From contig CAWCUZ010000001.1 of the NCBI GenBank assembly GCA_963798795.1, forward strand, positions 2,356,001 through 2,420,000: 64,000 nt of DNA, in the 5' to 3' direction. Each line of letters starts with the position of its first letter. The first letter of the stretch is position 1. The notes under the pieces are model-generated. The model searched no databases. It was not told where the DNA came from and saw only the letters and a list, made by a program, of their open reading frames with translations. This document shows, piece after piece, positions 36,615 to 45,623 of the stretch. The DNA comes from CAWCUZ01 sp963798795. Its GTDB lineage: Bacteria; Acidobacteriota; Vicinamibacteria; Vicinamibacterales; SCN-69-37. Both the position numbers and the translations under genes were made by a program.

Positions 36615-38179
36615 CGCCGGCCGTACCCTCCGCCGCCCGGCGTCTCGATGCGCAGGCGATCGCCGGGGCGAAGCTGGAGCTGCACCTTGCCCGGCAATCT
36701 CTCTTCGCGGCCGTCGCGGATGAGCGTGTTCCGGCCCGCTGCGCCCGGCTCTCCGCCCAGGACCCCGTACGGCCGGCCGCGCCGGCGGTCCGAGAGAATC
36801 GTCGCTGTGGCGTCCGCGCGCATCTCGTATTCGCGGATGATGCCGTCGCCGCCGCGGAAGGCGCCGTCGCCGCCGCTCCCCTCGCGCAACCCGTACTGGC
36901 GAATCCGCACCGGGAGGTAGTGCTCGATTGCCTCCACCGGCGTGTTGCGCGTGTTACTCATGTGCGTATGCACGCCGCTCAGCCCGGCCAGGCCGCGGCG
37001 GCCGCCCATGCCGCCGCCCATCGTCTCGTAGTAGGCGAAGCGCGTCCCGCGCGACGGATCCACGCCGCCGAACGTGACGTTGTTCATGGTGCCCTGGCTC
37101 GCCGCGGGCAGCCGATCCGGCAGCGCGCGGCCGAGCGCGCCGAGCACCACGTCGGTGATCCGCTGCGACGTCTCGACGTTGCCCCCCGCCACGGCGGCCG
37201 GACGCGTCGCGTTGACGATCGACCCGACCGGCGCGATCACCTGCAGCGGCCGGGCGACGCCTGCGTTGTACAGCACGTCGTCGTCCACCAGGCAGCGGAA
37301 GGCGTAGAGACACGCCGAGAGCGTAATGGCGTAGTTCGCGTTGACGCTGCCGCCGGCCTGCGGAGCCGAGCCGGTGAAATCGATGAGGGCGCGATCACGG
37401 ACAATGCGCACGCGGACGCGGATCGGGATCGGCTGGTCCGTGACGCCGTCGTCGTCCAGCGCGTCCTCGAAGCGATACTCGCCAGGCGGGAGCCGCCGGA
37501 TCGCCGCGCGGACCATGCGTTCCGTGTAGTCCTGCAGGGCCTTCGCGTACGCGAGCGTGCGGCGACGGCCGGAGCGGCGCACGGCGTCGATCAGGCGCGC
37601 CTCGGCGACCCGGTTGGCTGCGATCTGCGCCGACAGGTCGCCCTCGCGCTCGTCCGGCGTGCGCACGTTGGCGAGCACGAGCCGCAGGAGGTCCGGCACC
37701 ACCCGGCCGTGCCGCACCAGCCGGACCGGCGGCAGGATGAGCCCCTCCTGATAAATCTCGCGCGCCACCGGCATCGACCCCGGACTCATCCCCCCGACGT
37801 CGGAATGGTGGGCGCGGTTCGCGACGTAGAAGGCCGGACGCGACTCGCGCCCCAGATAGACCGGCGCGACGAGGGTAATGTCCGGCAGGTGCGTGCCGCC
37901 ATGGAACGGGTCGTTGAGCACGACCATGTCGCCGCGCGCCATCGGCCCGCTGTCGATGGCCGCTCGCACCGAGAGCGGCATCGCGCCGAGGTGAACCGGC
38001 ATGTGGTCGCCCTGCGCAATCGTCTCGCCCTCCGCGTCGTAGACGGCGCACGAATAGTCGAGCCGCTCCTTGATGTTCGGCGAAAAGCCGGTCCGGCAGA
38101 GCGTGACGCCCATCTCCTCCGCGATCGAGAGGAACAGGTTCTTGAAGACCTCGAAGTCGATGGCGTGGACGCGCGACAT
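36608..38179 (-). CDS. hyuB: Hydantoinase/oxoprolinase subunit B
   Basis: 523 residues matching HyuB/N-methylhydantoinase B. Signatures are EVFKNLFLSIAEEMG, NIKERLDYSCAVYD, NDPFHGGTHLPDITLV, ETSQRITDVVLGAL, the glycine-rich GGGMGGRRGLAG and the C-terminal ETPGGGGYG. With HyuA it forms an ATP-dependent ring-opening amidase acting on hydantoins or 5-oxoproline. The ATG at 38179 lies 5 bp after the hyuA stop; a longer frame to 38833 overlaps hyuA and is rejected. Confidence 0.93.
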   Translation of the reverse strand: MSRVHAIDFEVFKNLFLSIAEEMGVTLCRTGFSPNIKERLDYSCAVYDAEGETIAQGDHMPVHLGAMPLSVRAAIDSGPMARGDMVVLNDPFHGGTHLPDITLVAPVYLGRESRPAFYVANRAHHSDVGGMSPGSMPVAREIYQEGLILPPVRLVRHGRVVPDLLRLVLANVRTPDEREGDLSAQIAANRVAEARLIDAVRRSGRRRTLAYAKALQDYTERMVRAAIRRLPPGEYRFEDALDDDGVTDQPIPIRVRVRIVRDRALIDFTGSAPQAGGSVNANYAITLSACLYAFRCLVDDDVLYNAGVARPLQVIAPVGSIVNATRPAAVAGGNVETSQRITDVVLGALGRALPDRLPAASQGTMNNVTFGGVDPSRGTRFAYYETMGGGMGGRRGLAGLSGVHTHMSNTRNTPVEAIEHYLPVRIRQYGLREGSGGDGAFRGGDGIIREYEMRADATATILSDRRRGRPYGVLGGEPGAAGRNTLIRDGREERLPGKVQLQLRPGDRLRIETPGGGGYGRRC

Positions 38180-38184
38180 GACGG

Positions 38185-40176
38185 CTATCGGCTGCTGGCG
38201 ATGATATTCCCGTAACCGTCCACCGCGAACGCGAAGCGGGGCGGGATGACCACGGTCGCCTCGGGACCGGTGATGACGGCCGGTCCCCGCGCGGTGGCGC
38301 CCGGCGCCAGCTCGGGCCACCGGTAGAACGCCATCCGCACGCGGCGCCCGTTCATTCGGGCCGGCCGTACCGCGTCCGGGGCGGCACGATGGCGCCGCGG
38401 GCGCTCGTAGGGCAAACGCGGCTTGCGTGTGACGCCCGCGGCCCGAACGCGCACCGCGACGATCTCCGCCGGCCGGCCCGGATCGGCGTAGCCGTAGAGA
38501 CGTCGATGCCGGCGGTCGAACTCGCGCCGCACGTCGCGCGTGAATGGGACGGTGATCTCGTACGACTGCCCGACGTAGCGCAGGTCCACCATCCGCTCGA
38601 CGACCTGCCGCCGCGGACCAAAACCCTCGCGCGTCAGCTCCCGACGCGCGCGGCCGACCAGCGGCGCGAAGCGGCGCTCCAGCGCGGCGAGAGGCACGTC
38701 GGCGACCGGGCGCAGCAGGCTGGCCGAGTAGTCGCGCGTGACGTCCGCCACGAGCATGCCCAGCGCCGAAAGCACCCCGGCGAAGCGCGGCACGACGACC
38801 GTCCCCATCTCGAGGCGCTCGGCGATTTCGCACGCGTGCATCCCGCCGGCGCCGCCGAATGCGACCAGCGCGAACGCCCGCGGATCGTGGCCGCGCTCCA
38901 CCGACACCACGCGGATCGCACGTTCCATGTTCGCGTTGGCAACGCGCACCACGCCTTCGGCCAGGTCGAGCACGGCGAGCTTCAACCTGGCAGCCAGTTC
39001 CGCCGACACGCGCCGTGCCCGCTCCTCATCCAGCCGCATCCGGCCGCCCAGAAACCAGTCGGGATCCAGACGCCCGAGGAGCAGGTTCGCGTCGGTGACG
39101 GTCAGTTCCGTCCCGGTGCCGTAGCACGCCGGCCCCGGAACGGCGCCGGCGCTGCGCGGCCCGACCCGCAGCGCGCCTCCGGAATCGAGCGTCGCAATCG
39201 ATCCGCCGCCCGCGCCGACCGTGTGGATGTCGATGACCGGCAGCCGCACGGGAAAGTCGCCCACCCTCGAATCGGTCGTCATCGCAATCGCATCGTCCAC
39301 GAGGCTGACGTCCGTCGACGTGCCGCCCATGTCGAAGGTGATCGCGCGCCGGAACCCCGCCGCCCGCGCCACGTCCCGGGCGCCCACGACGCCGGCGGCC
39401 GGGCCCGACAACACCGTGCGGACCGCCTGCGCGCGCGCCGCCGCCGCCGAAATGGACCCGCCGTTCGACTGCATGATCGCGAGCCGCGATCGCCCGAGTT
39501 TCGCTTCGAGCGCCGCAAGATACCGATCAATCAGCGGCGTCACGTACGCGTTGACGATCGTCGTGCTCCAGCGCTCGTACTCGCGGTACTCCGGAAGCAC
39601 CTCGTGTGAGGCGCACGCCGGCGATCCGGCCCGGCGCAGCGCATCCACCGCCTGGCGCTCGTGCGCGGGATTCAGATACGAATGCAGCAGGCAGACAGCC
39701 GTCATTTCGGCGCCGCTCGCGCGAATCCTGCCGGCCAGCGTCGTCAATCCGGCAGGATCGAGCGGCTCGAGCACCGAGCCATCGGCATCGATCCGCTCGC
39801 GGAGCCCGAACGTGAGTCCGGCCTCGACGATGGGCCGCGGGAGCGGGACGAAGACGTTGTACAGCTCCGGCCGTGTCTGCCGCCCGATCCGGATCACGTC
39901 TTCGAACCCGGCGGTCGCAATCAGCGCCACACGCGCGCCCGTACGCTCCAGCACCGCGTTGGTCGCGACGGTCGAACCGTGGACGACGTCGACCCGCGCA
40001 GGCGAGCCGGCGCCGAGACTGGCCAGGCCATCGAGAATCGCGCGCGACGGATCCTCAGGTGTAGACCTGAGCTTGAAGACCTCGAGTCGGTCGGCGTTGA
40101 ACCGCACGACGTCAGTGAACGTTCCGCCGGTATCGACGCCCGCGCGGGCGGCGGGGGGTGTCAGATTCGTTACCAT
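38185..40176 (-). CDS. hyuA: Hydantoinase/oxoprolinase subunit A
   Basis: 663 residues: the ATP-binding start GVDTGGTFTDVVRF, VHGSTVATNAVLER, LPEYREYERWSTTIVNAYV, the ASKHA-type TFDMGGTSTDVSLV, VGAGGGSIATLD, GPACYG and GGAGGMHACEIAERL are all present. It provides the ATPase part of the amidohydrolase with HyuB. The first gene of the operon; the candidate structured RNA upstream lies on the opposite strand. Confidence 0.94.
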   Translation of the reverse strand: MVTNLTPPAARAGVDTGGTFTDVVRFNADRLEVFKLRSTPEDPSRAILDGLASLGAGSPARVDVVHGSTVATNAVLERTGARVALIATAGFEDVIRIGRQTRPELYNVFVPLPRPIVEAGLTFGLRERIDADGSVLEPLDPAGLTTLAGRIRASGAEMTAVCLLHSYLNPAHERQAVDALRRAGSPACASHEVLPEYREYERWSTTIVNAYVTPLIDRYLAALEAKLGRSRLAIMQSNGGSISAAAARAQAVRTVLSGPAAGVVGARDVARAAGFRRAITFDMGGTSTDVSLVDDAIAMTTDSRVGDFPVRLPVIDIHTVGAGGGSIATLDSGGALRVGPRSAGAVPGPACYGTGTELTVTDANLLLGRLDPDWFLGGRMRLDEERARRVSAELAARLKLAVLDLAEGVVRVANANMERAIRVVSVERGHDPRAFALVAFGGAGGMHACEIAERLEMGTVVVPRFAGVLSALGMLVADVTRDYSASLLRPVADVPLAALERRFAPLVGRARRELTREGFGPRRQVVERMVDLRYVGQSYEITVPFTRDVRREFDRRHRRLYGYADPGRPAEIVAVRVRAAGVTRKPRLPYERPRRHRAAPDAVRPARMNGRRVRMAFYRWPELAPGATARGPAVITGPEATVVIPPRFAFAVDGYGNIIASSR

Positions 40177-40249
40177 GCCGCCTGTAATTGCTACGCAGTC
40201 TTCGCGCGCTCATCGAACCGGCGCGCCGATTTCTTCGGGAAACAGCCGC

Positions 40250-40342
40250 CGCAAAGTGGGCACAGCACTTGCGTTAGGGAAAGGCGGGTAGCCTGAATTT
40301 GCGGCATGTGCCGTAAAGAGCTGGGGAGCCGGGTTGCCCACC
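40250..40342 (+). ncRNA. Candidate structured RNA, class not recognised
   Basis: A closing stem GTGGGCA (40256-40262) pairs with TGCCCAC (40335-40341). Inside are hairpins AGGC-GGGTA-GCCT (40282-40294), TGCGGC-ATGT-GCCGTA (40300-40315) and a short GCT-GGGG-AGC (40320-40329). It runs straight into the strong terminator at 40343-40369. No plus-strand gene is upstream or downstream within reach, so it appears to be a free-standing RNA. The 3' part AGCCGGGTTGCCC recalls c-di-GMP-I riboswitches, but the conserved GCAAACC and GACGCAAAGCC segments are missing. Confidence 0.4.
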
Positions 40343-40369
40343 AAGGCCCGCGAAAGCGGGCCTTTTTTT
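40343..40369 (+). terminator. Rho-independent terminator
   Basis: Stem AAGGCCCGC/GCGGGCCTT of 9 bp closed by a GAAA tetraloop and followed by a run of T residues on the plus strand. No matching T-run exists for the minus strand, so it ends a plus-strand transcript, presumably the candidate RNA. Confidence 0.85.
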
Positions 40370-40390
40370 GTACCGCCCTCACTCAGTCGG

Positions 40391-40674
40391 CCCGTTTCGC
40401 TTGACCCAGTCAGCGGCCAGCTCGGAACGCGCCAGCGCCGGTCCCGTCGAGCCAGGCCCGGCCCGTTTCGCTTGACCCAGTCAGCCGCCAGCTCGGAACG
40501 CGCCAGCGCCGGTCCCGTCGAGCCAGGCCCGGCCCGTTTCGCTTGACCCAGTCAGCCGCCAGCTCGGAACGCGCCAGCGCCGGTCCCGTCGAGCCAGGCC
40601 CGGCCCGTTTCGCTTGACCCAGTCAGCGGCCAGCTCGGAACGCGCCAGCGGGCCAGTCCCATAGAGCAGGGACA
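40391..40674. repeat. 71-bp tandem repeat, four copies
   Basis: Copies begin at 40391, 40462, 40533 and 40604, each CCCGTTTCGCTTGACCCAGT onward through CAGCTCGGAACGCGCCAGCG; the last copy diverges at its end. Units are almost identical and contiguous, without spacers, and 71 is not a multiple of 3, so neither CRISPR nor coding. It lies directly after the DGQHR gene stop on the minus strand. Confidence 0.95.
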
Positions 40675-40682
40675 GGCCCGGC

Positions 40683-41810
40683 TCACACCATTGCTCCTTC
40701 AGGGTACTGGAGCGCGAGCCGCAGTTCCTTGGCGAGCTGGTCGACGGTGGTGCCGGAGCGCTTCCAGGCACCCTCCGTTTCAAAACGCAGGTCGCCGATT
40801 CGGCGGCCCCAGGGCGCGATGACGCGGCCGATGGCGCGAAAATCCGCCCGATCGGCGTGCTGCTGCTCGAGGCGGCGAACGATATCGGGCGCCACGCGGA
40901 TGAAGGCGCGCAGGGCCTGGGGTGACTTGATGCTGTACTTCCGGCCGTTCCAGGCAGCCCCGAACACGACCGCGACCTGGCGGAAGTAGTTCACGAAAAA
41001 GCGCTTCGCCTCCTCGCGGAACTCCTGGCCGGTGCGGCCGGCCCCGAACGCCTCGCTCGAGAACAGCTTCTTGAGCTCCTGTGCCAGCGGCGCCTGCGAC
41101 ACGCGGCCGCGGCCCACCCCCAGCAGCTTGATCTCGCCGTGCAGCGGCGACTCCTCGCGCTCGCTCAACGCGCGCACCACGTCGTGCGCGGCGGCAAGGT
41201 TGTCGTCGCGGTAGAGCTGCCGGCCCGACAACGACACGAGGTGTGACGGATTCAGCCGCGTGTGCTTCGCATTGATCGTCACGAACATCTGGACGATGTG
41301 ATCTTCGGGCAGCCGGTCGAAGATCACCGCGGGCACCGTGAACGTTTCGTCCTTGAATTGATCAATGCCGGCGTGCAGCGCGAGCAGCCGATGCTGGCCG
41401 TCAATCGCCCGCAGAATGCCTTCGCGCTCGGGTACCTTCAAGACGCCGAGCGACGGATCTCCGGCCACGGCCTCGAACTTCAGCGGCTCGTCTGATGAGA
41501 TGATCACGGCGCCGGGAATCGACGGGAGATCCCGGGCCTGGCGGCACTGCTCGTAGTAGGCGACGAGCTCGTCGATCTTCTTGCGGATGATCTGACGCTG
41601 GTACGCCTTGTCGGTCGCGGCGATGCGGCGTTCGAGCAGATCCCAGCGCACCTTGGACGGCTTGGCATGGCCGCGCACGCCCGACGGGCTCTGCTCGCCG
41701 TAGCTCAGCACCTCGAAACGCACCAGCTTGTCGATGTCCTGAGCGGTGAGCGAAGCCTGATAGAATTGCACGCCAAATTGCTGCATCCGGAGCGCGGCGA
41801 CGCTGATCAT
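40683..41810 (-). CDS. DGQHR-domain protein (DndB-like)
   Basis: 375 residues with the hallmark ILRAIDGQHRLLAL near residue 140, VPAVIFDRLPEDHIVQMFVTINAKHTRLNPSHLVSL after it, and a helical C-terminal half. DGQHR proteins include DndB, the repressor of DNA phosphorothioation operons, and many stand-alone members of unknown function. No dndCDE or other modification genes are nearby, so a defence role cannot be claimed. Divergent from the M14 gene, 194 bp apart. Confidence 0.85.
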   Translation of the reverse strand: MISVAALRMQQFGVQFYQASLTAQDIDKLVRFEVLSYGEQSPSGVRGHAKPSKVRWDLLERRIAATDKAYQRQIIRKKIDELVAYYEQCRQARDLPSIPGAVIISSDEPLKFEAVAGDPSLGVLKVPEREGILRAIDGQHRLLALHAGIDQFKDETFTVPAVIFDRLPEDHIVQMFVTINAKHTRLNPSHLVSLSGRQLYRDDNLAAAHDVVRALSEREESPLHGEIKLLGVGRGRVSQAPLAQELKKLFSSEAFGAGRTGQEFREEAKRFFVNYFRQVAVVFGAAWNGRKYSIKSPQALRAFIRVAPDIVRRLEQQHADRADFRAIGRVIAPWGRRIGDLRFETEGAWKRSGTTVDQLAKELRLALQYPEGAMV

Positions 41811-42004
41811 AGGCAGGTGGGGCTCCTCTCGGGCGCCCGAACAACCATCAGAGATGACACGGCGAAACGGCGTGCCGCCCGCGATTGTATGTGCCTGTGG
41901 TGCACGATCTCAAGCCTTGCGCCCCCGACGTCCAGGCGTCCGAGGGCCAGTTCACCAGAACCCGCCGAACGACAGAACGTGCTGTACCTCAAGGAGTTGA
42001 TGTG

Positions 42005-45000
42005 ATGACACTCGCCGGATCCGCCCCCCGCCGCTGGACCGTGCTGCTCGGCCTCAGCGCGCTGCTCCTGGCGGTCGTCAGCCTGCCCGCGCAGCAGATG
42101 GTCACCGAAACCAGGGATCCAAAGCAGGCGCAGGACGAAGAATTCGCGAAACTGTATCCGGAATGGACCGGAGAGGCGCGCTTCGGCAGCCCGCTCGTCG
42201 ACCACCTGCCCAAGGTCCCCGGCATCCCGACGCCCAAGGACATCCTGGGCTACTACATCGGCGCACCCGGCAAGCTCACCTACTACGCCGACATCCTCAA
42301 GTTCTACCGCGCGCTCGCGGCCGCCACGCCGCGAGTCAAGGTCGAGTCGATCGGGAGCACGGACGAAGACCGCGAGATGGTGACGGTGTACGTCTCGTCC
42401 GACGAGAACATCAAGAACCTGGCGCAGAACCGGGCCAACCTCGCCAAGATTGCCGACCCCCGCGGACTGACCGACCAGCAGATCCAGCAGCTCATCGCGA
42501 CGACCAGGCCCGAGTACCACCTGATGGGTGGCCTGCACTGCGGGCGAGACCGGGCCGTCCGAGATGCTGATGGAGCTCGTCTACCGCGTGGCGACCGAAA
42601 CGTCGCCGCTCATCACGCAAATCCGCAACAACGTCATCGTGTCGGTCACGCCGGTCGCCGACCCGGACGGCCGCGATCGCAACGTCGACTGGTTCTATCG
42701 CGGACAGGAGCAGGCGGAGCTGAACGCCCGCGGCGGCGGAGCCGGCGCGGGCGGCGGCGGACGCGGGGGCGGCCGTGGCGGCGGCCAGCTCCCCTACTGG
42801 GGCAAGTACGCCTACCACGACAACAACCGCGACTTCAACGTTTCGCAGAAGACGATGCGCGCGATCTTCGACTGGTACATGCAGGCGCATCCGCCGATCG
42901 TGCACGACCTGCACGAATCCGAGCCGCTGATGTACACCTACAGCGGCAACGCGCCGCAGAATCCGAACCTCGACCCGATCCTCTGGTTCGAACTGCCGTT
43001 CTTCTCCAACTTCGAAGTGGCGCAGATGTCCAAGTGGGGCATGCCCGGCGTCTGGACGCACAACTTCATGGACGGCTGGTCGCCCGGCTACCTGGGTTCG
43101 ATGGCCTACAACCACAACGCCATGATGCGCATGTACGAAACGCAGTCGGGCAGCGACAGCGCGGCGCGCAGCGGCGGTGCGCGCGGCGGCGGCGGCGCGG
43201 CCGTGGCGGGCGGCGGACGCGGCGGATGGCCGGGCGGCGCGGCGGAGGCGTGGCGCGGCGGGCGGCGGCGGACGCGGCGGCGACACGGGGGAGCTCGGCG
43301 GGGCGGCTACGCAGGCCGCGGCGGCGGCGATCGTCTTCCAGGGCCGCGGCGCGGCGCGGTGGAGGCGGACGCGGCGGCGGCCGCGGGCGGTGCTGCTCCG
43401 GAAGCCGAGGGCACGACGCCGGGCGGTTTCGGCCGGGCCTCGGGCAATCCGAACGTGCGTCAGTGGTACCAGGGCATTCCGGTGCCGCCGGGCGGGAGCA
43501 TACACTTCACGCGGCGCGACAACACGAACTACATGGAGACGGGCATCCTCTGCGGTCTGCAGATTACCGCGACGTTCCCGAACCTGATCATCGAGAACTA
43601 CTACCGCAAGACCCAGGAACTCGATCGATGCCGGGCCGGACGCAGGCGCCGTACGGCTTCGTCATCCTGCCGAACCGCGACATGACGCGCGTCAGCACGC
43701 TCGTCGGCATCCTGCGGATGCAGGGGATCGAGGTCGGCCAGGCCGGGTCCGAGATCAAGATCGGCGACGACACCTTCCCGGCCGGATCCTACGTCGTCAA
43801 GGACGACCAGCCGTACGGGCGGCTCGCCGGACGCTGCTCGAGATCCAGAAGTTCCCGGCGCCGGACCTCACCACCTACGACGACAGCGGATGGACGCAGG
43901 GCCTGGCGACCGGCGTCGACGTGCGGAGATCGACGACAAGGCGATCCTGGACGTCAGGACGTCGCCGGTGGACCAGTTGACGTGAAGGGCACGATTGCCG
44001 GCTCGGGCGCGGCGGGGCTCGCCGTCGCACACTACGGCTCGAACAACATGATCGCCTTCCGCTACAAGCTGAAGACGGTGCCCATGAGGATTGCCGAGAC
44101 GACGTTCACCGTGGACGGCAAGGAGTTCCCGGCCGGGTCGTTCGTCATTGCGGGCCCGATCTCGCCTGAGGTCCGGGCCGCCGTCGAGGAATTCGGCCTC
44201 ACGGGCGCGGCCCTCTCGAGCACCCCGACCGTGCCGATGCACGACGCCGACGTGCCGCGCATCGCGATCTACTCGCAGTGGAGCGGCACCCAGGAGCTCG
44301 GCTGGTACCGCTTCACGCTGGACAAGTTCGGGATCCCGTTCGACCTCATCTTCAAGGAGCGGGTCAAGCAGGGAAACCTCAAGGGCGATTACGACGTGAT
44401 CCTGATGGCGGCCCAGAACATCGGCCGGGCGCAGGTGCATCGCAGCCGCACGCCGCGCAGCCGGCGCCGTACCTCAAGTCGGACAAGTACAAGTTCCTCG
44501 GGATGTACGGCGAGACGCCGGACATGACGGGCGGTTTCGGCCAGAAGGGCGTGGACGCGTTCGCGCAGTTCCTCGAGCAGGGCGGCACCCTGATCGCGGC
44601 GAACTCGGCCGTGAGCTTCCCGATTGAATTCGGCTTCGCGCACACGGTCGACAACTCGGACCGGACGTCGGACTTCTACGCGCCTCGGCCGATCCTGCAG
44701 ACGAAGATCCTGCAGCCGGAGAGCCAGATTTTCTACGGCTACGGGGACACGAACCTCGCCGGTGAAGTACCTGGGCGGGCCGCTGCTCCACGTCGGCGTG
44801 GCCGACCAGGAAAACGTCCTCGCGCGAGTACGTCGGCGGCGACGACTCGGTGCTGAGCGGCTTCATGCGCGGTGCCGACCAGCTCGCCGACCGGCCGTAC
44901 GCAATCGACCTCCCCGAGGCGTACCACGGCAAGGGCCGCGTCGATCCTGTTCGCCAATAACCCCATCTATCGCTGGCAGAACTTCATCGAGTTCAACATG

Positions 45001-45036
45001 GTGTTCAACTCGATCCTGAACTGGAACGACCGGTAG
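42005..45036 (+). CDS. M14-family zinc carboxypeptidase-like secreted protein, multiple frameshifts
   Basis: The ATG at 42005 has AAGGAG eight bases upstream. A signal peptide (LLGLSALLLAVVSLPAQQ) is followed by the M14 domain: zinc ligands in GGLHCGETGPSEM (H-x-x-E), VADPDGRDRNVDW, and the third His in HDLHES. Gly-rich inserts follow (near 42725 and 43150-43400), then a C-terminal part ending NFIEFNMVFNSILNWNDR. Conserved sequence jumps frame at about 42537, 43250, 43625, 43830, 43925, 44445, 44762, 44825 and 44945. Such density could mean a pseudogene, but sequence conservation persists throughout, which favours sequencing error in GC-rich runs. Confidence 0.8.
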
Positions 45037-45046
45037 ACGATCGGCA

Positions 45047-45077
45047 ATCGCTCATCGGCAATCGGCAATCGGATCGG
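45047..45077 (+). repeat. Heptamer array (ATCGGCA)
   Basis: Four 7-bp units, ATCGGCA ATCGCTC ATCGGCA ATCGGCA, ten bases after the M14 stop. Confidence 0.7.
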
Positions 45078-45120
45078 GCGATCGTCCTCTCGGGCGATCA
45101 CGCTATCGGGTTGACGTCTC

Positions 45121-45216
45121 AGACCGGGGTCAGACCGGGGTCAGACCAGGGTCAGACCAGGGTCAAACCCGGATCAAACATGTGGTCTGACCCGGGTCTG
45201 ACCCCAGTCTGACCCC
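45121..45216. repeat. Inverted pair of 11-mer arrays (AGACCGGGGTC)
   Basis: Five 11-bp units (AGACCGGGGTC twice, AGACCAGGGTC twice, AAACCCGGATC) at 45121-45175 face about three units in reverse complement (GGTCTGACCC, GGGTCTGACCCC, AGTCTGACCCC) at 45184-45216, with an 8-nt centre. The whole can fold as a long hairpin. Together with the heptamers it fills most of the 254-bp gap before padR. Confidence 0.9.
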
Positions 45217-45290
45217 GCCTGCCACTCCCGGTTGCCCACGGTCTGCTTGACGCCCTGCCAATAGAATGCTAATTATTTAGACATTCCATC

Positions 45291-45623
45291 ATGATCGGAG
45301 ACGCCGCGCGCCTCGGAGAGGTCGAACAGCTCGTGCTGCTGGCCGTGCTGCGCCTCGACGGCGAAGGCTACGCGGTGCCGATCCGCGAGCTGATCGCCAG
45401 GGCGGCGGGTGTCGATCTGTCGCGCGGGTCCATCTACATCACGCTCGACCGGCTCGAAGCAAAGAACCTGGTCGAGTCCTGGTTCGCCGAGCCCACCGGC
45501 GTGCCCGGCGGCAAGAGCCGCCGCCTGTTCCGGGCGACGCCGGCAGGTCTGGCGGCGTTGAAGACGGTGCGCCGCGGCGTCGAACGGCTCGCCGCCGGCA
45601 CGGTGCTGGCGAGGCGGCCGTGA
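45291..45623 (+). CDS. PadR-family transcriptional regulator
   Basis: 110-residue PadR winged helix: LGEVEQLVLLAVLRLDGEGYAVPIRELI, SRGSIYITLDRLEAKNLVESW, and RRLFRATPAGLAALK. These short PadR proteins regularly precede ADOP permeases in acidobacteria and are thought to control them. The stop overlaps the ADOP GTG start. The sequence AATGCTAATTATTTAGACAT just upstream resembles the PadR operator pattern (ATGT-like and ACAT half sites) and may be its own binding site. Confidence 0.92.
   Translation: MIGDAARLGEVEQLVLLAVLRLDGEGYAVPIRELIARAAGVDLSRGSIYITLDRLEAKNLVESWFAEPTGVPGGKSRRLFRATPAGLAALKTVRRGVERLAAGTVLARRP

Noticed and set aside
40250..40342. c-di-GMP-I riboswitch
   Set aside because: Only the 3' AGCCGGGTTGCC-like end matches from memory; the core GCAAACC and GACGCAAAGCC segments are absent and no plus-strand gene follows.
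40191..40382. 63-codon minus-strand frame with CPLCGGC motif
   Set aside because: It overlaps the candidate RNA and terminator, lacks a ribosome site and has no other protein-like features.
40391..40674. CRISPR array
   Set aside because: The 71-bp copies are contiguous with no variable spacers and no cas genes are present.
40683..41810. Defence island around the DGQHR gene
   Set aside because: Neighbours are a hydantoinase operon and a secreted peptidase; nothing else defence-like is present.
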